A stretch of 64,000 nt of DNA from Flexistipes sp. Lineage in GTDB: Bacteria > Chrysiogenota > Deferribacteres > Deferribacterales > Flexistipitaceae. Where the stretch lies: positions 1 to 64,000 of the forward strand of contig NZ_JAXKVW010000007.1 of the NCBI RefSeq assembly GCF_036172515.1. Reading direction: 5' to 3'. Under the pieces are notes generated by a model. That model made no database searches. It saw nothing but the letters and a program-made list of their open reading frames with translations, and was not told the DNA's origin. The position numbers and the translations under genes are program-made. Of the stretch, positions 33,830 through 43,228 are shown in pieces. Each line of letters opens with the position of its first letter. The first letter of the stretch is position 1.

Positions 33830-34537
33830 ATGTTATCAGTTAAAAATCTAAATGCCGGTTATGGAGACGTGCAGGTCTTGTGGGATTTGAGTTTTTCCAT
33901 TGACGAACCCAAAATTCTTGCAATTGTCGGATCAAATGGCGCCGGTAAAACAACGCTTTTGAGGACGATTTCCGGAGTAATAAAGCCGAAAAGTGGTGAA
34001 ATACAATTCAAAGGCGAACGCATAGATGGCTGTTCTTCTCATCATATTGTTCAGAAAGGTATTATTCACGTGCCGGAAGGCAGGCGTTTGTTTCCTGAAT
34101 TAACCGTTGATGAAAATCTTTTAATGGGGGCATACGCCAGAAGAAAGGGAAAAAATTTGCAGAAAAGTTTGGATGAAATTTACGAACTTTTCCCCCGTTT
34201 GGCTGAGCGTAAAAAACAAAAAGCCGGAAGTCTTTCCGGCGGTGAGCAGCAGATGGCAGCCATTGCCAGAGGGCTGATGGGCGATCCGGAAATACTTCTT
34301 ATCGATGAAATGTCTCTGGGGCTGGCTCCTCTTATTGTTGACAATCTCGTTGACGTTGTCAGTATGATTTATGAAAGGGGGGCTACTGTTATGCTTATTG
34401 AGCAGGATGTGCAATTGGCATTGGAAAATTCCCATTATACCTATATAATGGATACAGGACGTATTGTAAAAGAAGGGGAGTCTAAGGAGCTGCTTGATGA
34501 CCCTGAAATTAAAGATATTTATTTGGGTGTTCAATAA
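33830..34537 (+). CDS. livF: LIV-type ABC transporter ATP-binding protein LivF
   Basis: A 235-residue ABC ATPase with Walker A GSNGAGKTTLLR near residues 35-46, a canonical signature LSGGEQQMAAIARGLM, Walker B ILLIDEMSLGLAP and the LivF-typical VPEGRRLFPELTV. Eleven bases separate it from livG, and GAGAGG serves as the ribosome site. It completes the J-H-M-G-F set. Confidence 0.94.
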   Translation: MLSVKNLNAGYGDVQVLWDLSFSIDEPKILAIVGSNGAGKTTLLRTISGVIKPKSGEIQFKGERIDGCSSHHIVQKGIIHVPEGRRLFPELTVDENLLMGAYARRKGKNLQKSLDEIYELFPRLAERKKQKAGSLSGGEQQMAAIARGLMGDPEILLIDEMSLGLAPLIVDNLVDVVSMIYERGATVMLIEQDVQLALENSHYTYIMDTGRIVKEGESKELLDDPEIKDIYLGVQ

Positions 34538-34555
34538 ACATTTCGGAGGAAAAAT

Positions 34556-35200
34556 ATGTTTTTAAAAGACTGGATGTCATCCCCTGCTGTTACTGTTAAT
34601 AAAGATGAATTCCTTCCCAAAGTGATAGAACTTATGAAGGAGAATGATATAAGGCATGTGCCTGTAATGGATGGAGACAAGCTTGTTGGAATAATTTCCG
34701 ACAGGAATATAAAGGACTATCTACCTTCAAGCTCTACTACACTGGATGTTTTTGAAATTCATTATCTGATAGGCAAAGTTAAAGCCTCAAAGATAATGAA
34801 GAAAAACGTTATTACAGCTGAACCTTACACACCTATTGAGGATGCTGCAAAGCTTTTGTATGACAATAAAATAAGTGCCTTGCCCATTATAGATGACGGA
34901 CTGCTTGTGGGTATTGTTACCGACAGGGATGTTTACAGGGCATTAATCAGTATTACCGGTGTGGAATCTAAAGAAGCCGGTTATAGAGTGTACTGTGAGA
35001 TTGAAGACAGGCCGGGTACTATAAGAGAAGTTGCCGATATTATAAGATCATACGGTTTTGGTATCGAAAGTATCCTTTCATCGCATACCCTTACAGAAAG
35101 CGGGAAAAGAAAAGTTGTAATCAGAACAAGAGGCAAGGGGGATTTTGAAAAGATGGAGGATGCCGTCAAAAAAGAGCACCCGGATGCTATTATTGCTTAA
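34556..35200 (+). CDS. CBS-domain pair with C-terminal ACT domain (AcuB-like)
   Basis: A 214-residue cytosolic protein with two CBS motifs, residues ~1-60 (RHVPVMDGDKLVGIISDRNI) and ~76-135 (SALPIIDDGLLVGIVTDRDVYRAL). An ACT domain follows from about 142 (CEIEDRPGTIREVADIIR). CBS pairs bind adenine nucleotides and ACT domains bind amino acids, so it may be an energy/amino-acid sensor. Its place 18 bases after livF suggests it senses the state linked to amino-acid uptake; that link is inference. Its 3' end overlaps the convergent DUF815 gene by 11 bases. Confidence 0.85.
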   Translation: MFLKDWMSSPAVTVNKDEFLPKVIELMKENDIRHVPVMDGDKLVGIISDRNIKDYLPSSSTTLDVFEIHYLIGKVKASKIMKKNVITAEPYTPIEDAAKLLYDNKISALPIIDDGLLVGIVTDRDVYRALISITGVESKEAGYRVYCEIEDRPGTIREVADIIRSYGFGIESILSSHTLTESGKRKVVIRTRGKGDFEKMEDAVKKEHPDAIIA

Positions 35201-35954
35201 ATTCGTTTTGTATTTTGTTTAATAATAGTTTTGAGACGGCAAACTGCTTTGCTATTCTGCAGCTTCTGCCGCCTTTTTCTATTGCAAAATTTTCCGCTTC
35301 TTTCTTCCAGTCTTTGTCTAATATTACAGAATATTTTTTCAAATAGTGTTCTGCAACATTAAGATAAATTTCTTTTGAGATGGGATAAAAGCCCACGACC
35401 AATCCGAATCTTGAGTATAGCGAAATTCTCTCATTCGTTTCATCACGGGAATATATATCGTTTATATCATAAGAGTGATCGCTGATGATGTGTCTTTTGT
35501 TGGATGTCATTATATACATCACATTGGAGGGGGTTTTTTCCAACCCCCCTTCCAGTATCGATTTAAACTGTCTGTAATTCTTATCATCCCGGTCGAATGA
35601 AATATCATCGAAATAGAGGATAAATTTTAAACTATTTTCTTTTCTAAGGATTTTGTATAATTTGAAGACATCTCTTAAGCTGTCATCGGAAAATTCAATT
35701 ATCCTTAGACCTTTTTTAAAATATTTGTCCGCAAACAGCTTTACGAGTGATGATTTACCACTTCCTCTTTCACCCCACAGCAAAACATTTAAAAAGGGTT
35801 TATCCTCCAAAAACAGATTAAAGTTTGCAGCCAGCAGATTTTTTTGTTCTTCCAAATACAGAAGATCGTTATCTTCCACTTTTTCAATTTCATCGATGCT
35901 TTCCAGATTACCGTCAGACCACCTGAAGGCTGCAAATTTTTCAAAATCCGGCAT
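35190..35954 (-). CDS. DUF815-family AAA ATPase
   Basis: A 254-residue P-loop protein. GERGSGKSS at 61-69 is the Walker A, and LKFILYFDDISFD near 110-122 is the Walker B. MYIMTSNKRH is sensor-1-like, and SRFGLVVGFYPISKE follows. This matches the DUF815 family (AAA-like ATPases of unknown role, widespread near biosynthetic genes). It begins 12 bases after hemB and is probably the last gene of the haem operon. Its stop lies inside the last codons of the convergent CBS-ACT gene. Confidence 0.85.
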   Translation of the reverse strand: MPDFEKFAAFRWSDGNLESIDEIEKVEDNDLLYLEEQKNLLAANFNLFLEDKPFLNVLLWGERGSGKSSLVKLFADKYFKKGLRIIEFSDDSLRDVFKLYKILRKENSLKFILYFDDISFDRDDKNYRQFKSILEGGLEKTPSNVMYIMTSNKRHIISDHSYDINDIYSRDETNERISLYSRFGLVVGFYPISKEIYLNVAEHYLKKYSVILDKDWKKEAENFAIEKGGRSCRIAKQFAVSKLLLNKIQNEFKQ

Positions 35955-35966
35955 TTTGTTATTTTC

Positions 35967-36935
35967 CTACATCATTTCTGCATAAGTTTTGGCAAAATAC
36001 GTCAATATGAGATCAGCACCTGCCCTTTTCATTGATGTAAGTGTTTCAGGAATTACTTTTTCTTTTTCAAAATATCCCTTTTCAATAGCATTCATAATCA
36101 TGGAGTATTCGCCACTTACATTGTATGCGGCTAAAGGCATATTGTAATGCTCTTTCATATCTCTGATAATATCCAGATATGAGAGTGCAGGTTTTACCAT
36201 TATAATGTCTGCACCTTCGGCTATATCCAGTTCGGCTTCTCTTATTGCCTCCAGCCTGTTTGGGGGATCCATCTGATAAGTTCTCCTGTCACCGAATTGC
36301 GGGACACTTTCTGCTGCATCACGGAAAGGACCGTAGTATGCTGAGGCGTATTTGGCTGAATAGCTCATTATGGGAGTGTTGTGAAATCCGTTATCATCCA
36401 GTATATCCCTTATTGCCTCGACCCTTCCGTCCATCATGTCACTGGGAGCAACCATATCCACACCGGCTTTTGCGTGTGTCAGAGCTTCCATACTTAAAAC
36501 TTTCAATGTTTCGTCGTTGTCAACATCTTTGTCTTTTATTATTCCACAGTGCCCGTGGTCTGTGTACTCGCACATACAGACATCGGTTATTACATACAAA
36601 TTTGACGTATTTTCCTTAATGGCTTTGACAGCCTTTTGAATCACACCGTTTTCGTTGTATGCCTCAGATCCTTTGCTGTCCTTGTGTTCCGGAATACCGA
36701 AGAGGATAACTGCGGGCACGCCGAGTTTTTCCAGCTGGATGCATTCCTTTACGGTATTTTCTATGCACATCTGATAGATTCCCGGCATTGAGGGAATTTC
36801 TTTTTTTACATTGGGCTTTTCCACAACAAACATTGGGTATATAAGATCATCCAGACTCAATTTTGTTTCTCTCACCATTTTTCTTATCGTCTCATTTTTT
36901 CTTAATCTTCTTGGTCTGATAACGGGGAAGTTCAT
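35967..36935 (-). CDS. hemB: Porphobilinogen synthase (delta-aminolevulinate dehydratase)
   Basis: A 322-residue enzyme joining two 5-aminolevulinates to porphobilinogen. The Schiff-base lysines are in MSYSAKYAS and MVKPALSYLD. CMCEYTDHGHCG near residues 116-127 is the cysteine-rich zinc site of the zinc-dependent class. The start overlaps the hemD stop (ATGA), and the ribosome site AGGAGGA lies inside the final hemD codons. Length is normal. Confidence 0.96.
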   Translation of the reverse strand: MNFPVIRPRRLRKNETIRKMVRETKLSLDDLIYPMFVVEKPNVKKEIPSMPGIYQMCIENTVKECIQLEKLGVPAVILFGIPEHKDSKGSEAYNENGVIQKAVKAIKENTSNLYVITDVCMCEYTDHGHCGIIKDKDVDNDETLKVLSMEALTHAKAGVDMVAPSDMMDGRVEAIRDILDDNGFHNTPIMSYSAKYASAYYGPFRDAAESVPQFGDRRTYQMDPPNRLEAIREAELDIAEGADIIMVKPALSYLDIIRDMKEHYNMPLAAYNVSGEYSMIMNAIEKGYFEKEKVIPETLTSMKRAGADLILTYFAKTYAEMM

Positions 36936-37681
36936 AATGTTCCTCCTGATAGTTTATTTTTTTCATCATTAATTTTGCATATCAATTCAACCATATCATT
37001 CACAGTGTATTTATTTGGGTATACAGCATTTATACCGTTTTCCTGAAGATAACTGAATGTTGTCCTGCCGATAACCACAGTTTCCTTTACTGTATCTGGC
37101 ATTTTTGTCTGTGAAAGAAAACTTCGGGCTGCTGAAGGGGAAGCAAAAGTGATGCAGTCTATAAAATTTTCCTGAATAAAACCGGAAATAAATCCCCGGG
37201 GGTATTGTATGCCTATTGTTTCATAAACAACAGGTGTCTCAACTATTGTTTTTTTTGATATCAAAAAATTTTTCAATGTGTTACTCGTTTTTTTAGGGCC
37301 GGGGATAAGAAACTTCATTCCGTTGATTTCCCTGTTCATAAACTTTTTTGCAAGACCTTCTCCGCTGTAATCCTCCGGGATTAAATTTACATCAAAACCT
37401 TCCCTTTCTATTGCTTCGGCGGTTTTTTTGCCCACTGCAGCTATTTTACCGAATTTTACACTGTTGATATATTTCTTAAAATAGTTAAATGCGTTGGAGC
37501 TGGTGAAGATAAGGTAATCAAATGCCTTGTTTTTAATTTCACATTCAACCGGTACAGTTTCAATCATAGGCAGAATGAACGGGTACAAACCGCGGGAAGA
37601 AAGCAGATTGACGAACTCCGCGGACTGTTCCGGCTGGCGGGTTATAAGGATTCTGTTGAGGAGTTTTTCACTATTCTTCAT
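36932..37681 (-). CDS. hemD: Uroporphyrinogen-III synthase
   Basis: A 249-residue HemD-fold protein, poorly conserved as usual. Recognisable blocks are ILITRQPEQSAEF at the start, DYLIFTSSNAFNYF near residue 60, AAVGKKTAEAIE, and ITFASPSAARSF near 170. It closes and rearranges hydroxymethylbilane to uroporphyrinogen III. ATG 37681 (MKNSEKLLNRILIT) is chosen; the frame runs 12 codons further into hemC. It overlaps hemC by 11 bases and hemB by 4. Confidence 0.88.
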   Translation of the reverse strand: MKNSEKLLNRILITRQPEQSAEFVNLLSSRGLYPFILPMIETVPVECEIKNKAFDYLIFTSSNAFNYFKKYINSVKFGKIAAVGKKTAEAIEREGFDVNLIPEDYSGEGLAKKFMNREINGMKFLIPGPKKTSNTLKNFLISKKTIVETPVVYETIGIQYPRGFISGFIQENFIDCITFASPSAARSFLSQTKMPDTVKETVVIGRTTFSYLQENGINAVYPNKYTVNDMVELICKINDEKNKLSGGTL

Positions 37682-38597
37682 GGTATATGTTGGCCAAAAT
37701 TTCCCTTCCGCCTGCATTTAAAATTTCCTTTGCGAGGCTTATTCCCATAGATTCAGCATTCTCCACGCTATCTTCAACTTCTCTGTAGATATATTCTTTT
37801 GCGTCCAGAGATGAAACCATTCCCATCAGTTTGAGTTTACTGCCGTTTAAGATGGAGTAGCCGGCGATGGGAACCTGACAGCCGCCTTCCAACGTTTTTA
37901 AGAAAGCTCTTTCAGCTTTTGTCCTGATATACGTTTCCTCATCGTAAAAAAACTTCAGCAATTCCTTGGACTCCATGTCGTCCTCTCTTACTTCTATTCC
38001 GAGTGTCCCCTGGCAAACCGCCGGTATCATTATGTCTTCGGTTAAAGTCTGTTTGAGGTGCTGGAAAAAACCGACTCTTACCAATCCAGCTTTTGCCAGT
38101 ACTATTGCATCGTACATGCCGTCTTCAAGCTTTTTGATGCGTGTATTTATATTGCCGCGCAGGTTTTCTATCTGTAAATCAGGCCTGCGTTTTCTTATCT
38201 GAACCATTCTTCTCAGACTGCTTGTGCCCACAACGGCCCCATTGGGGAGTTCATCGATACTGTTATAGTTGATGGAAAGAAAAGCATCAAAAGGTGTTTC
38301 CCTTTTCGGTGTAACGTAAAGTTCCATACCTTCGGGCATTTCGCTGGGTACATCCTTCATACTGTGAACTGCTATATCTGCTTCCTTTTCGTAAAGCGCA
38401 TTTTCCACTTCTTTTACAAAAAGCCCTTTACCTCCTATCTTAGCCAGAGGTGTATCCAGGATTTTGTCCCCTTTTGTTTTTATTTTTTTAAGTTCAATGG
38501 TTACATCTGGATATTTTTTGTTAATTTCGTTTTTGATAAAATCAGCCTGCCATACGGCCAGTTGGCTGCTTCTCGTTGCAATGGTAAGTTTTTTCAT
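37671..38597 (-). CDS. hemC: Hydroxymethylbilane synthase (porphobilinogen deaminase)
   Basis: A 308-residue enzyme polymerising four porphobilinogens. Cys240 in LEGGCQVPI carries the dipyrromethane cofactor. HSMKDVPSEMPEG at 78-90, GTSSLRR at 124-130 and LRGNINTR at 146-153 are the substrate- and cofactor-binding blocks. It overlaps the hemA stop by four bases (ATGA) and hemD by eleven, so the three are translationally coupled. Confidence 0.96.
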   Translation of the reverse strand: MKKLTIATRSSQLAVWQADFIKNEINKKYPDVTIELKKIKTKGDKILDTPLAKIGGKGLFVKEVENALYEKEADIAVHSMKDVPSEMPEGMELYVTPKRETPFDAFLSINYNSIDELPNGAVVGTSSLRRMVQIRKRRPDLQIENLRGNINTRIKKLEDGMYDAIVLAKAGLVRVGFFQHLKQTLTEDIMIPAVCQGTLGIEVREDDMESKELLKFFYDEETYIRTKAERAFLKTLEGGCQVPIAGYSILNGSKLKLMGMVSSLDAKEYIYREVEDSVENAESMGISLAKEILNAGGREILANIYHEE

Positions 38598-39865
38598 TTC
38601 TTCTCCTCTAAGTTAAAGATTATATTGACTGCCTCTATCAACGTATATTTGTTTTTGCTTGTTCCGTGATTCTTGAGATTTGTGAGGGGGGTATGGAGTA
38701 CTTTGTTCATATATGAGTTGAGAATATTGTTAAGCAGTTTTTTTGTCTGCTCGTCTTCAATTTTGGATTTATTGATAAACCTCTCCAGCTCCATCTCTTT
38801 TATATCTTCAAACATTCCTCTCATTTCCTTGATTACCGGTACAATTTTAAGTGACTCAACCCATTTGTGAAAATCGTTTACAGATTGTTCCACGATTTCC
38901 ATGGCTTTTACTGCTTCTTTTTCCCGGGCTTTCTTGTTGGCTTCAACAACAGATTTTAAATCATCTATATCGTACACATAGGTGTTTTCAATATCATTAA
39001 TTTTTGGGTCAATATCCCTGGGAACGGCAATGTCTATAAAGAACATGGGCTCGTATTTTCTGCTTGCCATAGCATCTTTGACCTGATCGTGTCCCAGAAC
39101 ATAATAAGGTGCTCCGGTGGAGCTTATGACGATATCCGTTTTTTTGAGGTATTCCGTGAAGCGTTCAAAATCCACCGGGATACCGTTGATTTCCTGAGCA
39201 AGTTTTTCCGCTCTTGAATAAGTCCTGTTTGTAACAAAAATTTCCGATATATCGGCGTTTCTTAAATGTTTTGCAGCAAGTTCACACATTTCGCCGGCTC
39301 CTATTATGAGGGCACTTTTATTCTTCAGCTCTCCGAATATTTTTTTGGCCAGTTCAACAGCGGAATAACTTACTGTTATCGGATTTTCCGATATGCCGGT
39401 ATTGGTTCTTACCTTTTTTGAGGTTTTTATTGTGAACTCATCCAGTTTTTTCAGGAGTTTATCCATTCTGCCGTGGATGTTGGCAAGACGAAAAGAGTCT
39501 TTAACCTGACCGAAAATCTGTGGCTCGCCCAGTACGAGTGAATCCAGACCAGAAGCTACTTTAAAGATATGTCTTACTGCTTCTGATCCGCAGTGTATAT
39601 ACGTATGTTTTCTCAACTCAGAGTAATCCACACCGTTTTCCTCGGAAATAATCTGCAACACATTTTCAACGTTGCAGAGAAAATCATCCGTTACAATATA
39701 ATATTCCACCCTGTTACAGGTGGAAAGAATCATTACCTCATAGATACGCTCGTTCTGCAGTATCTGCTCGTAAAAATAAGGCAGTCTGTCTTCTGGGACG
39801 GCTAATTTTTCCCGCAACTCGACCGGTGCAGTGTTATGATTTAATCCCAAAACAGCTAATTGCAT
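38594..39865 (-). CDS. hemA: Glutamyl-tRNA reductase
   Basis: A 423-residue enzyme of the C5 pathway reducing Glu-tRNA to glutamate semialdehyde. Cys50 in LSTCNRVEYY is the catalytic thiol, identical in position to E. coli. SGLDSLVLGEPQIFGQVK near 105-122 and the NADPH Rossmann loop IIGAGEM near 187 follow, with a C-terminal dimerisation helix. It starts three bases after the HemX/CcsA-like gene. hemL, the next enzyme, is not in the window. Confidence 0.96.
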   Translation of the reverse strand: MQLAVLGLNHNTAPVELREKLAVPEDRLPYFYEQILQNERIYEVMILSTCNRVEYYIVTDDFLCNVENVLQIISEENGVDYSELRKHTYIHCGSEAVRHIFKVASGLDSLVLGEPQIFGQVKDSFRLANIHGRMDKLLKKLDEFTIKTSKKVRTNTGISENPITVSYSAVELAKKIFGELKNKSALIIGAGEMCELAAKHLRNADISEIFVTNRTYSRAEKLAQEINGIPVDFERFTEYLKKTDIVISSTGAPYYVLGHDQVKDAMASRKYEPMFFIDIAVPRDIDPKINDIENTYVYDIDDLKSVVEANKKAREKEAVKAMEIVEQSVNDFHKWVESLKIVPVIKEMRGMFEDIKEMELERFINKSKIEDEQTKKLLNNILNSYMNKVLHTPLTNLKNHGTSKNKYTLIEAVNIIFNLEEKK

Positions 39866-39868
39866 TGG

Positions 39869-40657
39869 TTACCCTCTTAAAAACAAAGCTACGCCGAAAT
39901 ACATAATTACAATACATATGAATCCCACGACACTCCACAGTGCCGATCCCCGCGGCGCCAATCCTTTTGTTTGTCTTATTAATATAATGATCCCGAAAAC
40001 CGCCCACGTTATTACAGCAAATATGAGCTTAGCGGAAAGTAACAGCGTACCGTTCCATTCGTAAAGCCCCCATATTATTCCTGCAATTAACCCTATAGTA
40101 AAAACGGCAAAACCTATGTTCAGTGAATTTTTATTAAGATTGTTAATTACGTTTAAAGGCGGAAACTTGGAATATATGAATCCGAAGTTTTTATTCTTAA
40201 GCTGATTTTCCTGTACAAAATACATTACGCCGGAAATTGCAGCAAACAGAAAAAAAGCTGATCCCACAACGGTGAACGGAAGGTGAATATAAAGCCAGAA
40301 GCTGGTTGCGAAATCTCTTGCGGGATTTATGTCTTTAAAGGCGAATGTAAAAAGACCGAGAATTATAACAATAGGCATGATAAAAAGGAGCATAGACGGT
40401 CTTTTATACTTAATGTATAAAAATAAGTAAACTGCAACAAGAGCTGCAGTCAAGATTATCAGCAAACCGTTCATCGAATGTGAAGGGAAAGTACCGGTTT
40501 TTATCCATTTCACAGATATATCAATAATGTTGAGGATAAATCCCGATAGTGCAAATATGTTTGCAATTCCTGCAAGTTTTTTATATTCAAGAAAGAAAAA
40601 TAAACACATATGAAGCAGTGAAAGCATATATAATAAAATAACGATATCATATATCAT
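39869..40657 (-). CDS. HemX/CcsA-like cytochrome c assembly membrane protein
   Basis: A 262-residue protein with about eight hydrophobic helices, belonging to the CcsA/CcmC/HemX superfamily. FWLYIHLPFTVVGSAFFLFAAISGVMYF, with its conserved His near residue 128, and the tryptophan-bearing GLYEWNGTLLLSAKLIFAVITW segment are characteristic. In related genomes this gene heads the hemA operon. It may handle haem for cytochrome c synthesis or modulate HemA abundance, as reported for Bacillus HemX. Which of the two applies cannot be decided here. AGGAGG-like CTCCGGAGG precedes the ATG. Confidence 0.8.
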   Translation of the reverse strand: MIYDIVILLYMLSLLHMCLFFFLEYKKLAGIANIFALSGFILNIIDISVKWIKTGTFPSHSMNGLLIILTAALVAVYLFLYIKYKRPSMLLFIMPIVIILGLFTFAFKDINPARDFATSFWLYIHLPFTVVGSAFFLFAAISGVMYFVQENQLKNKNFGFIYSKFPPLNVINNLNKNSLNIGFAVFTIGLIAGIIWGLYEWNGTLLLSAKLIFAVITWAVFGIIILIRQTKGLAPRGSALWSVVGFICIVIMYFGVALFLRG

Positions 40658-40777
40658 ACTATCCTCCGGAGTGTAGATATATTTAATGTTAAAAAGTTTT
40701 AATAAATAATAATTGCAAATTTAATCGATTTTATAGTACAGCTTAATATAATATGTAAAGTATTAAAAGGAGAAAAT

Positions 40778-42109
40778 ATTTTTAAAAGGATAAATTTCAG
40801 GGAGCTTCTCCCCCTTTTCTCCCAAAGCTGGTCAATCAGCTGGCCGATGATTCTGATTATGGTTTTTATGTTTTTCATCAGCCTCACTGATGTGTTTATT
40901 GCCGGCCGGATAAGCAAGGATGTCCAAGCCAGTGTGGGACTGGTTTCACAGGTTTATTTTATTTTTGTGGTGGTTGCCACATCATCAAATGTCGGCACCG
41001 TTTCGGTTATTTCAAGGCTTTACAGCTCAGATGACAGAGACACGTATATAAATGCTGTTTATTCAATATTGCTAACAATTTTTATTGCAGGGATAGTTCT
41101 TTCAATTCTCGGCGTTCTGCTTTCTCCTATTATTATAAGATTATTAAATGTCCCTGAAAGTATTAAAAAGATCAGCATCCCTCTGACGCAGATTTACGCA
41201 GCTGGTGTGGCGTTTCAATATGTTCTCCTTTGCACCAACGGAATTTTAAGAGCAAGCAAGATGGTCAAAAGATCGCTTTTTACAATGTCGGTGGTTTGCG
41301 TTATTAATATTTTTCTTAATTTTTATTTCGTTTTTTATACTCCGATTTACTATAACGGTATTGCCCTATCAACCGCTGTGAGTCTTTTTATCGGGGCAGT
41401 GATTAACTTCATTTTTGTTAAGAAAATTCTTAAAGGTGCGTTGAGCTACACTTTTTATTATGTAAAGAAAATTTTCAATATAGGCTGGCCTTCGGCATTG
41501 CTGCAGCTCGGCTGGCAGCTGGGCACAACAACGCTGTTTCTGATAATAGCAAAGCTGCCTGAAAAAAGTGTGGAAGTAATGGCGGCGCTGACAAACGGTA
41601 TGCGTATCGAATCGGCTATTTTCCTGCCGGCTTTTGCTTTTAATATGGCTAATGCTGTGATAGTAGGAAACTTGCTTGGTGAAGGCAAAAAGCATGAGGC
41701 TTTTAAGAACGGTATTGTAACAGCTGTTATGGGCGTTATCACGATTACTGTAATGACATTGATAGTGGTGATTTTTGCCAGAGATGTTTCCCAGATTCTA
41801 TCTAAAAACAGTGTAGTTATAAATGAAAGTGTATTATATATTTATATCAGTATGATTAGTGAGCCTTTTATGGCTTTCAGTGTTGTGCTTGGGGGAGGCT
41901 TGAACGGAGCGGGAGATACGAGAAGCGTTATGATAAGAATAGTAGCTGGTATGTGGATTGTTCGCATTCCGCTGGCATATATTATGGGGATAACGTTAGG
42001 TTTCGGAGCTCCGGGCATTTGGTGGAGTATGAACGCTTCTATTATTACCCAGATGATTTTAATTGCGCGCAGATATTTTAAAAAGGAGTGGCTGGATTAT
42101 GCAGTGTGA
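40778..42109 (+). CDS. MATE-family efflux transporter with apparent ATT start
   Basis: A MATE exporter of about 443 residues with 12 predicted helices in two related halves. It exports drugs or metabolites using a Na+ or H+ gradient. The first ATG (40847) falls inside the first membrane helix. The 23 codons before it read IFKRINFRELLPLFSQSWSI..., a normal MATE N-terminus. No ATG, GTG or TTG lies in frame between the upstream stop at 40703 and 40847. An AAAAGGAG site ends five bases before ATT at 40778, so ATT is the proposed start. A base error is the alternative. It overlaps the DUF2156 gene by 11 bases. Confidence 0.8.
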   Translation: MFKRINFRELLPLFSQSWSISWPMILIMVFMFFISLTDVFIAGRISKDVQASVGLVSQVYFIFVVVATSSNVGTVSVISRLYSSDDRDTYINAVYSILLTIFIAGIVLSILGVLLSPIIIRLLNVPESIKKISIPLTQIYAAGVAFQYVLLCTNGILRASKMVKRSLFTMSVVCVINIFLNFYFVFYTPIYYNGIALSTAVSLFIGAVINFIFVKKILKGALSYTFYYVKKIFNIGWPSALLQLGWQLGTTTLFLIIAKLPEKSVEVMAALTNGMRIESAIFLPAFAFNMANAVIVGNLLGEGKKHEAFKNGIVTAVMGVITITVMTLIVVIFARDVSQILSKNSVVINESVLYIYISMISEPFMAFSVVLGGGLNGAGDTRSVMIRIVAGMWIVRIPLAYIMGITLGFGAPGIWWSMNASIITQMILIARRYFKKEWLDYAV

Positions 42110-42947
42110 AAAACTTGAGTTTGAGCATAAAAATATGTTACATGAAAGGTTGAAGAAAATAGATACCCCTATAGCAGAATACAGTTTCGCAAATCTTTAC
42201 CTTTTCAGAAATATTCATGATTATAGAGTTGTGAAAGATGAGGATATTTTTATAAAAGGCAAAAGTGTGGACGGTTATACTTTTTTAATGCCCACCAATA
42301 ATATATCCCAAATTGATATGGAATATTTGAGAAGTATTTCCCGGGAGGTGGACTTTATTTTCCCCATAGATGAGCACTGGCTGCAGTATTTCGGGGATAA
42401 TATTATTTGCAGCAATTTTGAAGGGGAAACAGATTATATTTATACCGTTGATAAAATCAGTACGTACAAAGGAAGAAAACTTCATAAAAAAAGAAATCTG
42501 CTAAAGCAGTTTTTAAGGGATTATTCTTTCGAGTGCCATCCTCTAACCGACAAAAATGTCCATGATGCCTTTGAAATACTGGATGTATGGCAGAATGAAA
42601 TAGATCTCTCACCTGAAGAGACAGATTTTTATGCCTGCCAGGAAGCTTTGAATATGCATGACGAACTTGTTTTGTGCGGACTGATTTATTATGTGGAGGG
42701 TGAGCCGGCTGGATTCATTATGGGAGAAGAATTGAACACAGAAATCTTCGTAATACATTTTGCAAAGGGCAAAAAAAATATAAAGGGGATTTATCAGTTC
42801 ATCTACAACGATTTTGCAAAACGGCTTCCTAAAAAATATAACTATCTTAATTTTGAACAGGATTTGGGAAAAACTGCTCTCAGAATAGCAAAGTCTTCCT
42901 ATGTTCCTGATATTATGTATAAAAAATTCAGGGTGAAAATGCTGTGA
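42099..42947 (+). CDS. DUF2156 protein (MprF C-terminal domain-like acyl/aminoacyltransferase fold)
   Basis: A 282-residue soluble protein of the DUF2156 family, which shares a GNAT-like fold with the lysyl-phosphatidylglycerol synthetase C-terminal domain. Typical parts are EYSFANLYLFRN near 29-40, GRKLHKKRNLLKQF near 125-138, and the final YLNFEQDLGKTALRIAKSSYVPD block. It has no membrane segments. The function of stand-alone members is unsettled. ATG 42099 lies inside the end of the MATE gene, with GGAG upstream, so the pair is probably cotranslated. Confidence 0.82.
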   Translation: MQCEKLEFEHKNMLHERLKKIDTPIAEYSFANLYLFRNIHDYRVVKDEDIFIKGKSVDGYTFLMPTNNISQIDMEYLRSISREVDFIFPIDEHWLQYFGDNIICSNFEGETDYIYTVDKISTYKGRKLHKKRNLLKQFLRDYSFECHPLTDKNVHDAFEILDVWQNEIDLSPEETDFYACQEALNMHDELVLCGLIYYVEGEPAGFIMGEELNTEIFVIHFAKGKKNIKGIYQFIYNDFAKRLPKKYNYLNFEQDLGKTALRIAKSSYVPDIMYKKFRVKML

Positions 42948-43150
42948 CTTTTTGGGTAACGGATTTTGGTATATTGGTGTGTTAGTATTAAGCGTTAAGT
43001 GTTAAGTTTTAGATACTTTATTTCAGGGGCATAAAGCAAATAAGCACGAATAACGAAGAATAACAATAAGTAACCATTTACTTCTGCTAACGTTGAACCC
43101 TGAACTTCTAATACCTCCACCTCATGGATTACGCATCAAGGTTTTACTTT
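42948..43150. repeat. Heptamer-rich spacer, copy F
   Basis: This spacer contains TTAAGCG-TTAAGTG-TTAAGTT near 42985-43010, CGAATAA-CGAAGAA units near 43060, GAACCCTGAAC near 43095 and an ATTACGCATCA element near 43123. These are the same classes of short unit as in copies A-E, but more diverged. No terminator or ORF is seen. Confidence 0.55.
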
Positions 43151-43228
43151 TGGTAGCCAGCAATAAGACCTTGCAATGTTTTCTTATTTTGTATAAAAGT
43201 GTATCTCAAAAAGCCAAGAGAGTTATCC

